Source of the DNA: Scybalousia_A sp964639765
GTDB lineage: Bacteria > Bacteroidota > Bacteroidia > Bacteroidales > P3
Direction: 5' to 3'
Assembly: GCA_964639765.1 (NCBI GenBank)
Contig: CAZXEN010000009.1
Span: 1 to 63,428 of the forward strand
Length of the DNA stretch: 63,428 nt
Positions 44,600-53,273 of the stretch are shown here, piece after piece. The stretch's first letter is position 1, and each line of letters opens with the position of its first letter. The position numbers were made by a program, and so were the translations under genes. Below the pieces are notes generated by a model. The model did not search any database. It was not told where the DNA came from and was given only the letters and a program-made list of their open reading frames with translations.

Positions 44600-45373
44600 A
44601 TGGAAAACAAAGAATATATTGAGGCATTTAACAGAATGATGTCTCTGATGAGAAAGGTCAGAAATGAGTGTCCTTGGGATAAAGCTCAAACAAACGAAAC
44701 ATTACGTACGCTTACGATAGAAGAAATCTATGAACTATCAGATGCAATTCTTAACGACGACAACAAAAACATCTGCAAAGAATTAGGTGATGTCCTTATG
44801 CATATTGTCTTCTACTCCCTGATTGGAGAAGAGGAAAAACTATTCTCTTTGGTTGATGTAATGAACTCTTTAAGCGAAAAACTTATTCGAAGACACCCGC
44901 ATGTGTTTTGTGAAGATGGAAGCATAACTTACGAAGATGTGGAAAAGAACTGGGAAAAAATAAAACTAAAAGAAGGTAATCGCTCTACTCTCTCTGGAGT
45001 TCCGGATTCTCTTCCTTCCTTAGTAAAAGCCTATCGTATGCAAGACAAAGCAAAAGGTGTCGGTTTTGATTGGGAGAAGACCTCTGACGTATGGGACAAG
45101 GTACAAGAAGAGATAGAAGAACTGCAAACAGAAATACAGAAATCAGACAACAAAGAAAGAATTGAAGATGAGTTTGGAGATGTGCTGTTTTCTCTTATCA
45201 ACTACGCACGCTTCATTGATGTAAATCCAGATACAGCATTGGAGAAAGCCAACAAAAAATTCAAGAAACGTTTCCAATACATAGAGCAGAAAGCAAAACA
45301 GATGAACAAATCCTTATCCGATATGACCTTAAATGAGATGGATCTGTTGTGGAATGAGGCAAAACATCAATAA
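44600..45373 (+). CDS. mazG: Nucleoside triphosphate pyrophosphohydrolase MazG
   Basis: The enzyme hydrolyses NTPs and dNTPs to monophosphates, which clears non-canonical nucleotides and affects (p)ppGpp levels in E. coli. The 257-residue product has two MazG domains, each with its metal motif: IEEIYEL with KELGDVL, and QEEIEEL with DEFGDVLFSL. The start at ATG 44600 (MENKEYIEAF) is the natural one; 44594 is also possible, and the TTG at 44540 is not. It diverges from porU. Confidence 0.94.
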   Translation: MENKEYIEAFNRMMSLMRKVRNECPWDKAQTNETLRTLTIEEIYELSDAILNDDNKNICKELGDVLMHIVFYSLIGEEEKLFSLVDVMNSLSEKLIRRHPHVFCEDGSITYEDVEKNWEKIKLKEGNRSTLSGVPDSLPSLVKAYRMQDKAKGVGFDWEKTSDVWDKVQEEIEELQTEIQKSDNKERIEDEFGDVLFSLINYARFIDVNPDTALEKANKKFKKRFQYIEQKAKQMNKSLSDMTLNEMDLLWNEAKHQ

Positions 45374-45400
45374 AATTTCGCTTTTATCATTTATTTTTTA

Positions 45401-45408
45401 TAACTTTG
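45401..45408 (+). promoter_or_regulatory. -7 box TAACTTTG of the antiporter gene
   Basis: TAACTTTG fits TAnnTTTG, 39 bp before the ATG. A TTTC 21 bp upstream is a weak -33 candidate. Confidence 0.6.
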
Positions 45409-45446
45409 CAGTGCTATTTTATTAAAGAAGAAAACGACTTATTTTT

Positions 45447-47744
45447 ATGGAATCATTTATTTTGGACCTTGCGATAATACTTATCCTCGGCAGTGTATTT
45501 TCTCTCCTATGCAAAATACTTAAACAGCCTGTTGTCTTGGGATATATTGTTGCAGGATTTATTGCCGGACCACATTTTTCTTTCTTTCAGACAGTAGAGC
45601 CGGAACATATTGAGACATGGGCAGAGATTGGTGTTATCTTTCTTTTGTTTGGAATGGGTTTGGAATTTTCTTTTAAGAAACTGTTCACAATAGGAAAAGT
45701 TGGAGGTATTGCAGTTGCAGTGGAGATTGTCGGGTTGTCCCTTTTAGGATTTACCATAGGAAAACTTATCGGCTGGCCTACATCTGATAGTCTTTTGCTT
45801 GGAGGTATGCTTATTATGTCTTCCACTGCTATAGTCTTCAAAGCCTTTTCTGACCTTGGTCTACAAAAGAAAAAGTTTGCAGGCATAGTCTTTGGCATAT
45901 TAGTGTTTGAGGATTTGTTTGCAATCATACTTATGGTTATCGTTTCTACCCTTGGCGTAAGCAAACAGTTTGAAGGCACTCAGCTTATAGGTGTTATTGC
46001 AAAACTTGTTTTCTTTCTTGTTGTATGGATTGTCTGTGGTATTTATCTTATACCTACATTGTTGAAAAAATTACGTCCGTATCTAAATGATGAAACCTTG
46101 CTTTTGGTTTCCATGGGACTATGTATAGGCATGGTTTTCTTTGCTACAAGTGTAGGATTCTCCTCTGCCTTGGGTGCATTCATAATGGGTTCCCTGCTTG
46201 CTGAAACACTGGAACAGGAAAGAATAGAAAAAGTCATTACACCTATAAAAGATTTCTTTGGAGCCATATTCTTTGTGTCCGTAGGTATGATGGTTGATCC
46301 TAAAATACTTGTTGACAACTTCTCTATCATACTAATTATCACCTGTGCTTCAATACTCGGTAAAATGATTTTTACCACTGCCGGTGTAAGAATAGCTGGA
46401 GAAGATTTAAAGACTGCCATGCAAAGTGGTTTCTCTCTTGCACAAATGGGAGAGTTCTCTTTTATTGTGGCAAGTTTAGGAATGGGTCTTGGAATTATTT
46501 CTCCAACGGTTTATCCTATAGTTATTGCTGTTTCTGTTATCACTACTTTCACAACACCTTACTGCATACGTCTGTCAGAACCTGCTTTTGGGGTAATAGA
46601 AGCCATAGTCCCTAAACGCTGGCACAGAGTATTGTATCCTAAAAGCTCCGATGACAAGGACATAAGAACATCTTCTGTATGGAGACAGTTCATAAAGATA
46701 TATCTAACGAGGCTGTCTCTGTATATTATCATCTGCCTGGCAATATCTCTAATCTCTTTCACAATAGGAATAAAGTTTGCTACAAGCGGAGAGCAGCAGT
46801 TTGTCAAAAAAATCATTCTTTCTCTCGGCACTCTTGCTATTCTTGCTGTATTTTTACGTCCTATGATACATAACCAAGGAAAACAAGCCAACCTGTTTCT
46901 CTCTCTTTGGACAAGCGACACCAACAATCGTTTCTTCCTCTCTTTTATGATAGTGATGAGATACATCATTGCATTTTTCTTTGTCTGCATAGTTATAAAT
47001 AGATACTGGGCTTTGCCTGCATATATAATCATTGTTTTGGCAGCAGTCTTCTTTGGCATTATCTTTCACTCAAAGAAACTTATGCGTTTCTATTGGTCTA
47101 TGGAAAGCAGGTTTGTCAAAAACTTCAACGTTCGTCAGATTGTACAACAAATGAATGAAGACGGTACTCCTATGAGCGAAGTCAGCAATCTGCATTGGAT
47201 AGATCAAAACATAAATGTAGCGCCTTTCAAACTTAGTGAAGACAGTGAATTGGAAGGGGTAACTCTCAAGAATCTTAATTTCAGAAAAAAATATAACGTT
47301 CTTATCATTTCTGTTCAACGGGCAAACAAACAAATTGATTTCCCTGATGGTGATTTTGTACTACATCAGGGCGACCGTCTGCTTTTGCTTGGCTCTTTCC
47401 ATAATCTAAGGCATCTGGATTTGGATTACGATACTCTGATAATGGATTACAATGAAGTTAAAGTGCTTAACGACTTCAACAAACAGCAAAACGAAGATCC
47501 TAACTCCAAAATCAATTGCCTTATATTCCGCATTGCCAAGGATTCCGAATGGATAGGCAGATCACTTATAGACTCTTCTCTTATGAAAGACAAGTGTATG
47601 GTTATTGCCATAGAAAGAAATGATGCACCTATCGTTAATCCTTCTTCTCATGTTGTATTTGAGGAAAAAGATTATGTATGGGTGATGGGAGACAAGAAAA
47701 TCCTTTATAAACTTCTGGAAAAGAATTATTTTACAGAAATATAA
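45447..47744 (+). CDS. CPA2-family cation:proton antiporter with two RCK_C domains
   Basis: The 765-residue membrane protein exchanges K+ or Na+ for protons. About 12 helices cover residues 5-380, with the family motifs GYIVAGFIAGPH, LLFGMGLEFSFKKL, and FEDLFAIILMVI (acidic transport site). A second hydrophobic block of four or five helices spans about 415-560. The C-terminus carries two TrkA-C/RCK_C-like domains (VAPFKLSEDSELEGVTLKNL, and KDSEWIGRSLIDSSLMKDKC) but no nucleotide-binding TrkA-N domain between, unlike KefB/KefC. Ion specificity is unknown. Confidence 0.92.
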   Translation: MESFILDLAIILILGSVFSLLCKILKQPVVLGYIVAGFIAGPHFSFFQTVEPEHIETWAEIGVIFLLFGMGLEFSFKKLFTIGKVGGIAVAVEIVGLSLLGFTIGKLIGWPTSDSLLLGGMLIMSSTAIVFKAFSDLGLQKKKFAGIVFGILVFEDLFAIILMVIVSTLGVSKQFEGTQLIGVIAKLVFFLVVWIVCGIYLIPTLLKKLRPYLNDETLLLVSMGLCIGMVFFATSVGFSSALGAFIMGSLLAETLEQERIEKVITPIKDFFGAIFFVSVGMMVDPKILVDNFSIILIITCASILGKMIFTTAGVRIAGEDLKTAMQSGFSLAQMGEFSFIVASLGMGLGIISPTVYPIVIAVSVITTFTTPYCIRLSEPAFGVIEAIVPKRWHRVLYPKSSDDKDIRTSSVWRQFIKIYLTRLSLYIIICLAISLISFTIGIKFATSGEQQFVKKIILSLGTLAILAVFLRPMIHNQGKQANLFLSLWTSDTNNRFFLSFMIVMRYIIAFFFVCIVINRYWALPAYIIIVLAAVFFGIIFHSKKLMRFYWSMESRFVKNFNVRQIVQQMNEDGTPMSEVSNLHWIDQNINVAPFKLSEDSELEGVTLKNLNFRKKYNVLIISVQRANKQIDFPDGDFVLHQGDRLLLLGSFHNLRHLDLDYDTLIMDYNEVKVLNDFNKQQNEDPNSKINCLIFRIAKDSEWIGRSLIDSSLMKDKCMVIAIERNDAPIVNPSSHVVFEEKDYVWVMGDKKILYKLLEKNYFTEI

Positions 47745-47815
47745 AATAAATAATCTGTTTATCTATTTATAAAACAATACTGGAAATCTACATCAAAAGC
47801 CATGGCAAGAAGATG

Positions 47816-48280
47816 CTATGTCTGTATGTTTCTTTTGTTTTCCAAAGTGCTGTTTCCAATAAGGTCTATCAGTTCGCCAAGCGATGTGGGGTCAAGGTTT
47901 GGACGAGAGAATACTTTGGGCAGTACTCCTTTCAGTGAGCGATTCTCTCGCTCTATGGCATCCATTGCCTCGTCAATCAGCTTGCCAATCTGCGGATTCT
48001 TAGCGTTGGCTACAAGATAAGCCCAGCGGGCACTCTCCGGCACATAGAACACATTCTCTGCCAGATATTCATCACGATCTTCAGGGTCGGCGCCTTCAGC
48101 CTGCTGTTTCATAAGCTCGGCATAGAGTCTTTCGAACGACACCGATATATAGCGAAGGAATATCAACCCCAGCACAACATGTTTGTATTCTGCAGCATCA
48201 ATATTCTTGCGTAGTTTGTCCGCTGCTTTCCACAACCGCTTCTCCAGCGGCTCTTCTATTATTTCTTTCTTTTTTGCCAT
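47816..48280 (-). pseudogene. Truncated HsdM (type I restriction-modification methyltransferase, N-terminal domain only)
   Basis: The 154 residues match the N-terminal domain of HsdM: LEKRLWKAADKLRKNIDAAE, YKHVVLGLIFLRYIS, then FYVPESARWAYL and LGELIDLIGNSTL. Normal HsdM continues for about 350 residues with the SAM-binding and NPPF parts; here a short unrelated tail (ENKRNIQT) and a stop follow. No hsdS or hsdR is nearby. The base composition differs from its surroundings: 48061-48120 has 32 G/C of 60. It retains a -7 box at 48302-48309. This looks like the remnant of an acquired system; a role as a free domain is unlikely. Confidence 0.8.
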
Positions 48281-48301
48281 ACGTATTTACAACATTAGAT
48301 G

Positions 48302-48309
48302 CAAATATA
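48302..48309 (-). promoter_or_regulatory. -7 box TATATTTG of the hsdM remnant
   Basis: CAAATATA on the plus strand is TATATTTG on the minus strand, 22 bp before the start codon; no -33 element is visible. Confidence 0.5.
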
Positions 48310-48368
48310 CTACTTTTTTTTGATATAGAAAAATATAATCATCAAAAAATACAAACTTAAGAGGGAAT

Positions 48369-48426
48369 AAACATACACAAACGACAACATTATACTATAG
48401 TATAATGTTGTCGTTTGTGTATGTTT
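48369..48426. repeat. Perfect 58-bp palindrome without a loop
   Basis: Bases 48369-48397 are the exact reverse complement of 48398-48426, centred on the CTA/TAG junction. It lies between the divergent hsdM remnant and valS, upstream of both, so it is not a terminator for either. A shorter T-rich stretch follows on the plus side. The rest of 48281-48635 is very A/T-rich, with no gene. Confidence 0.9.
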
Positions 48427-48600
48427 TCCTACTTTTTATAAAAAAAAGATCAAAGTTTTTGTGAATAAAAACCAAGATTTAAACTTTTAAAACCAAATCA
48501 TTTTAGATTCTTTTTGATAATCTATTTAGTTTTCATGTCAACCTGTATTTTTTATTCCATAAGTTTTTGAAAAAAAGATTTTCATTTCCAAAAATTTTAG

Positions 48601-48608
48601 TAAATTTG
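48601..48608 (+). promoter_or_regulatory. -7 box TAAATTTG of valS
   Basis: TAAATTTG fits TAnnTTTG, 27 bp before ATG 48636, and excludes the longer in-frame start at 48567. Confidence 0.6.
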
Positions 48609-48635
48609 CAAGTTATTATAAAATCATATACTGAT

Positions 48636-51263
48636 ATGGCAGAATTGGAATCCAAATATATAGCAAAGAACGTTGAAAAGAAATGGTATGACAAGTGGTT
48701 AGACAAAAACGCTTTCCACTCTACGCCTGATAAAAGAGAAGCATACACCATAGTAATACCTCCTCCAAACGTTACTGGAGTGCTCCACATGGGACACATG
48801 CTGAACGAAACTATACAAGATGTACTTTGCAGAAAAGAACGCATGAACGGAAAGAACGTATGCTGGGTTCCGGGAACTGACCATGCAAGTATAGCAACAG
48901 AAGCCAAAGTTGTCAACCTTCTGAAAGAAAAAGGCATAAACAAAACAGACCTTACAAGGGAAGAATTTCTAAAACACGCTTGGCAATGGAAAGAAGAAAA
49001 AGGTGGAATAATTCTTCAACAACTGAAAACTCTCGGTTGCTGCTGTGACTGGGAAAGAACCAAATTCACAATGGACGAAGACATGAGCGAGGCTGTAATA
49101 AAGGTGTTCTGCAATCTTTATGACAAAGGACTTATTTACAGAGGCGTCCGCATGGTAAACTGGGATCCTAAAGCTTTGACAGCTGTCAGCGACGAAGAAG
49201 TTATATACAAAGACCAGCATTCCAAGCTTTACTATCTTCGCTACTACCTTGCTGATGACAAGGGAAAGTATGTTGTTGTGGCAACCACTCGTCCTGAAAC
49301 TATAATGGGAGATACTGCTGTTTGTGTCAATCCAAATGATGAAAGGTTTGCTTATCTGAAAGGCAAGAAACTTATCGTTCCTGTTGTAAACAGAGAAGTA
49401 CCTGTTATCTTTGACGAATATGTGGATATGACTTTTGGAACTGGTGCTTTGAAAGTTACTCCTGCTCACGACATCAATGACTATAATCTTGGAATAAAGC
49501 ATAAACTGAACTCCATCAATATTTTCAACGACAACGGAACTCTAAACGAGAACGGATTAAAATACAATGGCTTGGATAGATTTGAATGCAGAAAACAAAT
49601 TGTGGAAGACCTGCAGGCTGAAGCTTTGATGGAAAAGATAGAAGACTACGACAACAAAATAGGTCTTTCTGAACGTACATCTGTGCCTATCGAACCAAAA
49701 CTTTCCATGCAATGGTTCTGCAGAATGAAAGATATGGCCAAGCCTGCATTGGAAGTTGTTGAAAGCGGAAAGATAAAGTTTCACCCCGAAAAGTTTATCA
49801 ACACATACAGACATTGGATGGAGGACACAAAAGACTGGTGTATTTCCCGTCAGTTGTGGTGGGGTCATAGAATACCTGCATACTATCTTTCAAACAACGA
49901 ATACGTTGTTGCTCCTTCATTGGAAGAAGCATACGAAAAAGCCAAAAACATTATCCCTGAGATAAAAATAGAGGAACTAAAGCAAGACGAGGATGTATTG
50001 GATACATGGTTTTCTTCCTGGCTGTGGCCTATAAGCTGTTTTAACGGAATAAACGAGCCGGACAACAAAGAAATAAACTACTACTACCCTACCTCTGATT
50101 TGATAACAGGTCCGGATATTATCTTTTTCTGGGTTGCAAGAATGATAATGGCAGGCTTGGAATTCAGAAAAGAGATACCTTTCCACAATGTGTATTTCAC
50201 CGGAATAGTAAGGGATAAACTTGGAAGAAAGATGTCCAAAACCTTAGGCAACTCTCCTGATCCTCTGTTGCTGATAGACAAATATGGAGCAGACGGAGTA
50301 AGAATGGGAATGCTTATGTCTTCTCCTGCCGGCAACGACCTGCCATTTGACGAAGCCTATTGCGAACAAGGAAGAAACTTTGCCAACAAAATATGGAATG
50401 CCTTGAGGTTGATAAAGGGTTGGAACATAGAAACCATACCTCAGCCTGAACATTCCAGACTTGCTGTTGAATGGTTCTATCAAAGAATGAATGTCGTATT
50501 GGAGCAGATAGAAGATGACTTCAAGAAATATCGTCTTAGCGAATGCCTAAAGAATATCTATACTTTCATTTGGGACGATTTCTGTTCATGGTTCTTGGAG
50601 ATAGTAAAGCCAGAGTACCAAAAACCTATAGATAAAGAGACTTTTGAGCAAACTATCTCTGTCTTTGAGTCTTTAATGAAAATTCTTCAACCATTTATGC
50701 CTTTTGTTACGGAAGAAATTTATCACAACCTCAGAGAAAGAAAAGACGATGAATTCCTTATGGATACTGCTTATCCAAAATGCTCTGAAAAAGAAAACAG
50801 AATGGATGTAGAATTTGCTTTCATTAAGGAGATAATCACTGCTATTCGTGGATTAAGAAACTCCAAAGGTATCTCTCCTAAGCAGGTGTTACAATGCTTC
50901 ATAAAAGAAAACGACGACAAAGATATCATATCAAAATATGAAAGTATCATAACCAAGCTTGCCAACACAGAAAAAATAAATTTTGTAAAGGACAAACAGG
51001 AGGGGGCTTTGTCTTTGATGGTTCGCACAACAGAAATCTTCATCCCTATATCACAAAACATAAACAAAGAGGAAGAGATAGAGAAAATCAACGAGCAAAT
51101 CAAATACTATGAAGGTTTTATTGTTTCCATAAACAAAAAACTTTCCAATGAGAAGTTTGTCAATAACGCTCCGGAAAAGGTAGTAGCTTTGGAAAGAAAA
51201 AAACTCTCCGACTGTGAAACAAAACTTGCTGCACTTAAGCAAGAACTTGCTTCTTTGCAATAA
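48636..51263 (+). CDS. valS: Valyl-tRNA synthetase
   Basis: This class I synthetase charges tRNA-Val. The 875-residue product has PPNVTGVLHMGHMLN (HIGH signature as HMGH), the editing domain with TTRPETIMGDTAVCV, WFSSWLWP, the KMSKS signature as RKMSKTLGNS, and a C-terminal coiled-coil arm (KLSNEKFVNNAPEKVVALER). The start MAELESKY at 48636 is set by the promoter at 48601. It leads an operon with rfbC and the nucleotide-sugar dehydrogenase, spaced 11 and 12 bp. Confidence 0.97.
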   Translation: MAELESKYIAKNVEKKWYDKWLDKNAFHSTPDKREAYTIVIPPPNVTGVLHMGHMLNETIQDVLCRKERMNGKNVCWVPGTDHASIATEAKVVNLLKEKGINKTDLTREEFLKHAWQWKEEKGGIILQQLKTLGCCCDWERTKFTMDEDMSEAVIKVFCNLYDKGLIYRGVRMVNWDPKALTAVSDEEVIYKDQHSKLYYLRYYLADDKGKYVVVATTRPETIMGDTAVCVNPNDERFAYLKGKKLIVPVVNREVPVIFDEYVDMTFGTGALKVTPAHDINDYNLGIKHKLNSINIFNDNGTLNENGLKYNGLDRFECRKQIVEDLQAEALMEKIEDYDNKIGLSERTSVPIEPKLSMQWFCRMKDMAKPALEVVESGKIKFHPEKFINTYRHWMEDTKDWCISRQLWWGHRIPAYYLSNNEYVVAPSLEEAYEKAKNIIPEIKIEELKQDEDVLDTWFSSWLWPISCFNGINEPDNKEINYYYPTSDLITGPDIIFFWVARMIMAGLEFRKEIPFHNVYFTGIVRDKLGRKMSKTLGNSPDPLLLIDKYGADGVRMGMLMSSPAGNDLPFDEAYCEQGRNFANKIWNALRLIKGWNIETIPQPEHSRLAVEWFYQRMNVVLEQIEDDFKKYRLSECLKNIYTFIWDDFCSWFLEIVKPEYQKPIDKETFEQTISVFESLMKILQPFMPFVTEEIYHNLRERKDDEFLMDTAYPKCSEKENRMDVEFAFIKEIITAIRGLRNSKGISPKQVLQCFIKENDDKDIISKYESIITKLANTEKINFVKDKQEGALSLMVRTTEIFIPISQNINKEEEIEKINEQIKYYEGFIVSINKKLSNEKFVNNAPEKVVALERKKLSDCETKLAALKQELASLQ

Positions 51264-51274
51264 ACAGACTAACA

Positions 51275-51826
51275 ATGAATATCAAAAAGACAGACATAGA
51301 AGGTTTAATAATCATAGAACCTAAAATATTTAAAGACGAAAGAGGTTATTTTTTTGAATCTTATTCAGAAAGAGATTTCACCAAGGCTATAGGCAACATT
51401 ACCTTTGTTCAGGACAACGAGAGCAAATCTTCTTATGGTGTACTAAGAGGCTTACATTTCCAAAAGGGGAAATATGCCCAAAGCAAGTTGGTGCGTGTTG
51501 TAAAAGGAAAGGTGTTGGATGTCGCTGTAGACATAAGAAAAGACTCAAAAACTTTCGGACAACATTATTCTATCATACTTAGCGAAGAAAATCAGCTCCA
51601 ATTCTTTATCCCAAAAGGATTTGCCCATGGATTTGCCGTGTTAAGCGATGAGGCTATTTTCCAATACAAGTGTGATGAGTTCTATTCAAAAGAAAACGAG
51701 GGCGCAATAATGTGGAACGACAAGACATTAAATATAGACTGGCTTCTGCCTGAAAAAGATATTATCTTGTCGGAAAAAGACAAGCATCACCCTACCTTTG
51801 AAGAATACAGAGCAAGTTTTATTTAA
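51275..51826 (+). CDS. rfbC: dTDP-4-dehydrorhamnose 3,5-epimerase
   Basis: The enzyme makes dTDP-4-keto-L-rhamnose for surface polysaccharide. The 183-residue cupin has the markers EPKIFKDERGYFFESYSERD, VLRGLHFQKGKYAQSKLVRV with the catalytic His, and FIPKGFAHGFAVLSD. It is the second gene of the valS operon; rfbA, rfbB and rfbD are not in the window. Confidence 0.95.
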   Translation: MNIKKTDIEGLIIIEPKIFKDERGYFFESYSERDFTKAIGNITFVQDNESKSSYGVLRGLHFQKGKYAQSKLVRVVKGKVLDVAVDIRKDSKTFGQHYSIILSEENQLQFFIPKGFAHGFAVLSDEAIFQYKCDEFYSKENEGAIMWNDKTLNIDWLLPEKDIILSEKDKHHPTFEEYRASFI

Positions 51827-51838
51827 TTTGTTTCAGAT

Positions 51839-53122
51839 ATGGATTTGAGTAATGTAAATATTGCTGTTGTTGGTTTAGGATATGTAGGACTGCCTTTGTC
51901 CTGTATGTTTTCAAACAACTATAAAGTCATTGGATACGACACCAATAAAGAAAGAACCGACAAAATCAACAAATCCATAGATGAAAACAACGAAGTCCCA
52001 TTGGAAGACTTACAAAAAGCAATAAAGGAGAGCGGTTTTTATGCCACTTCCAACATTGAGGATATAAGACATTGCAATTTCTATATTATTACCGTACCTA
52101 CACCCGTAGATTCCAACAACAAGGTTGATTTACGCTGCTTGTTTTCTGCCACAAAGGAGGTTGCAAGTGTGATAAATAAAGGGGATGTCATTGTTTACGA
52201 ATCCACTGTATATCCCGGCATGACGGAAGAAGAATGCGTTCCTATTATTGAAAAGGAATCACGGCTAAGGTTTAACGAAGATTTCTTTGTAGGCTACTCA
52301 CCAGAAAGAATAAATCCAGGAGACACTGCTCACAGGGTAGAAAACATAAAGAAAGTTACTTCAGGTTCAACTCCTGAGATAGCAGACTTTGTTGACAAAG
52401 TATATAATTCTGTTCTGAAAAACGGTACATTCAAAGCTTCCTGCATAAAGGTTGCAGAAGCAGCCAAAATCATAGAAAACACTCAAAGAGATGTAAATAT
52501 CGCCTTTATGAATGAACTTGCCAAGATATTCAATGCAATGAATATTGACACTAAAGAAGTTCTTGAGGCTGCTTCTTCAAAATGGAATTTCATCAATCTT
52601 TATCCTGGCTTGGTAGGTGGTCATTGTATAAGTGTGGATCCTTATTATCTTATTCAGAAAGCAGAAGTCTATGGTCTTATGCCCCGTTTGCTGATGAATG
52701 CAAGGGAACTGAACGACTCCATGGGAACATATGTTGCCAATGAGGTTATAAAACTAATGAACAAAAAAGGCCTTGTCATCAAAGGTTCAAAGATACTCAT
52801 TCTTGGTTTTACCTTTAAAGAGAATTGTTCTGACATCCGCAATACCAAAGTAAAAGATATTTATTCTGTTTTCGAGGAATACACCGGGAATATAACAGTT
52901 TTTGACCCTTATGCAAACAAAGAGAAAGTAAAACAGGAATACAATATCAACATAACCAATATACTCCCGAGAGATAAAGACTTTGATTGTGTTGTATTGG
53001 CTGTAGCTCACAAAGATTTTCTTAAACTCAATCCGCGTGCTTTTTTGAAAGAAGCAGAAAAAGGCATAGTCTATGATGTAAAAGGTTTCTTTGACAAAAA
53101 AGTTATTGACTATAGATTATAA
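51839..53122 (+). CDS. Nucleotide-sugar dehydrogenase (TviB / UDP-GlcNAc 6-dehydrogenase type)
   Basis: The 427-residue NAD-dependent enzyme oxidises C6 of a UDP-sugar in two steps. The Rossmann motif VGLGYVGLPLS, ITVPTPVD, the ESTVYPGMTEE loop, and the catalytic Cys in GGHCISVDPYYL are all present, and the C-terminal domain has ILGFTFKENCSDIRNTKV. This last form and the length favour the TviB/WbpO-like group acting on UDP-GlcNAc or UDP-GalNAc over UDP-glucose dehydrogenase, but the substrate is an inference. It follows rfbC by 12 bp. Confidence 0.9.
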   Translation: MDLSNVNIAVVGLGYVGLPLSCMFSNNYKVIGYDTNKERTDKINKSIDENNEVPLEDLQKAIKESGFYATSNIEDIRHCNFYIITVPTPVDSNNKVDLRCLFSATKEVASVINKGDVIVYESTVYPGMTEEECVPIIEKESRLRFNEDFFVGYSPERINPGDTAHRVENIKKVTSGSTPEIADFVDKVYNSVLKNGTFKASCIKVAEAAKIIENTQRDVNIAFMNELAKIFNAMNIDTKEVLEAASSKWNFINLYPGLVGGHCISVDPYYLIQKAEVYGLMPRLLMNARELNDSMGTYVANEVIKLMNKKGLVIKGSKILILGFTFKENCSDIRNTKVKDIYSVFEEYTGNITVFDPYANKEKVKQEYNINITNILPRDKDFDCVVLAVAHKDFLKLNPRAFLKEAEKGIVYDVKGFFDKKVIDYRL

Positions 53123-53223
53123 ACATCTGTCTTTATTCTATTTTCTGGATATATTTCATAAGATTTTTTACAATAGGACGTTTTTAATCTTGTTGCAAAT
53201 AAGCGATAAACAAAAATTTGTTG

Positions 53224-53231
53224 TACTTTTG
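53224..53231 (+). promoter_or_regulatory. -7 box TACTTTTG of the exported helical protein gene
   Basis: TACTTTTG fits TAnnTTTG, 42 bp before the ATG at 53274. No good -33 element was found. Confidence 0.5.
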
Positions 53232-53273
53232 CCAAAGCAAATTTTGATACATACATCTATATACATATAAGTC

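Noticed and set aside
46559..47059. 166-codon minus-strand frame inside the antiporter gene
   Set aside because: It is an antisense shadow of a well-supported membrane protein gene.
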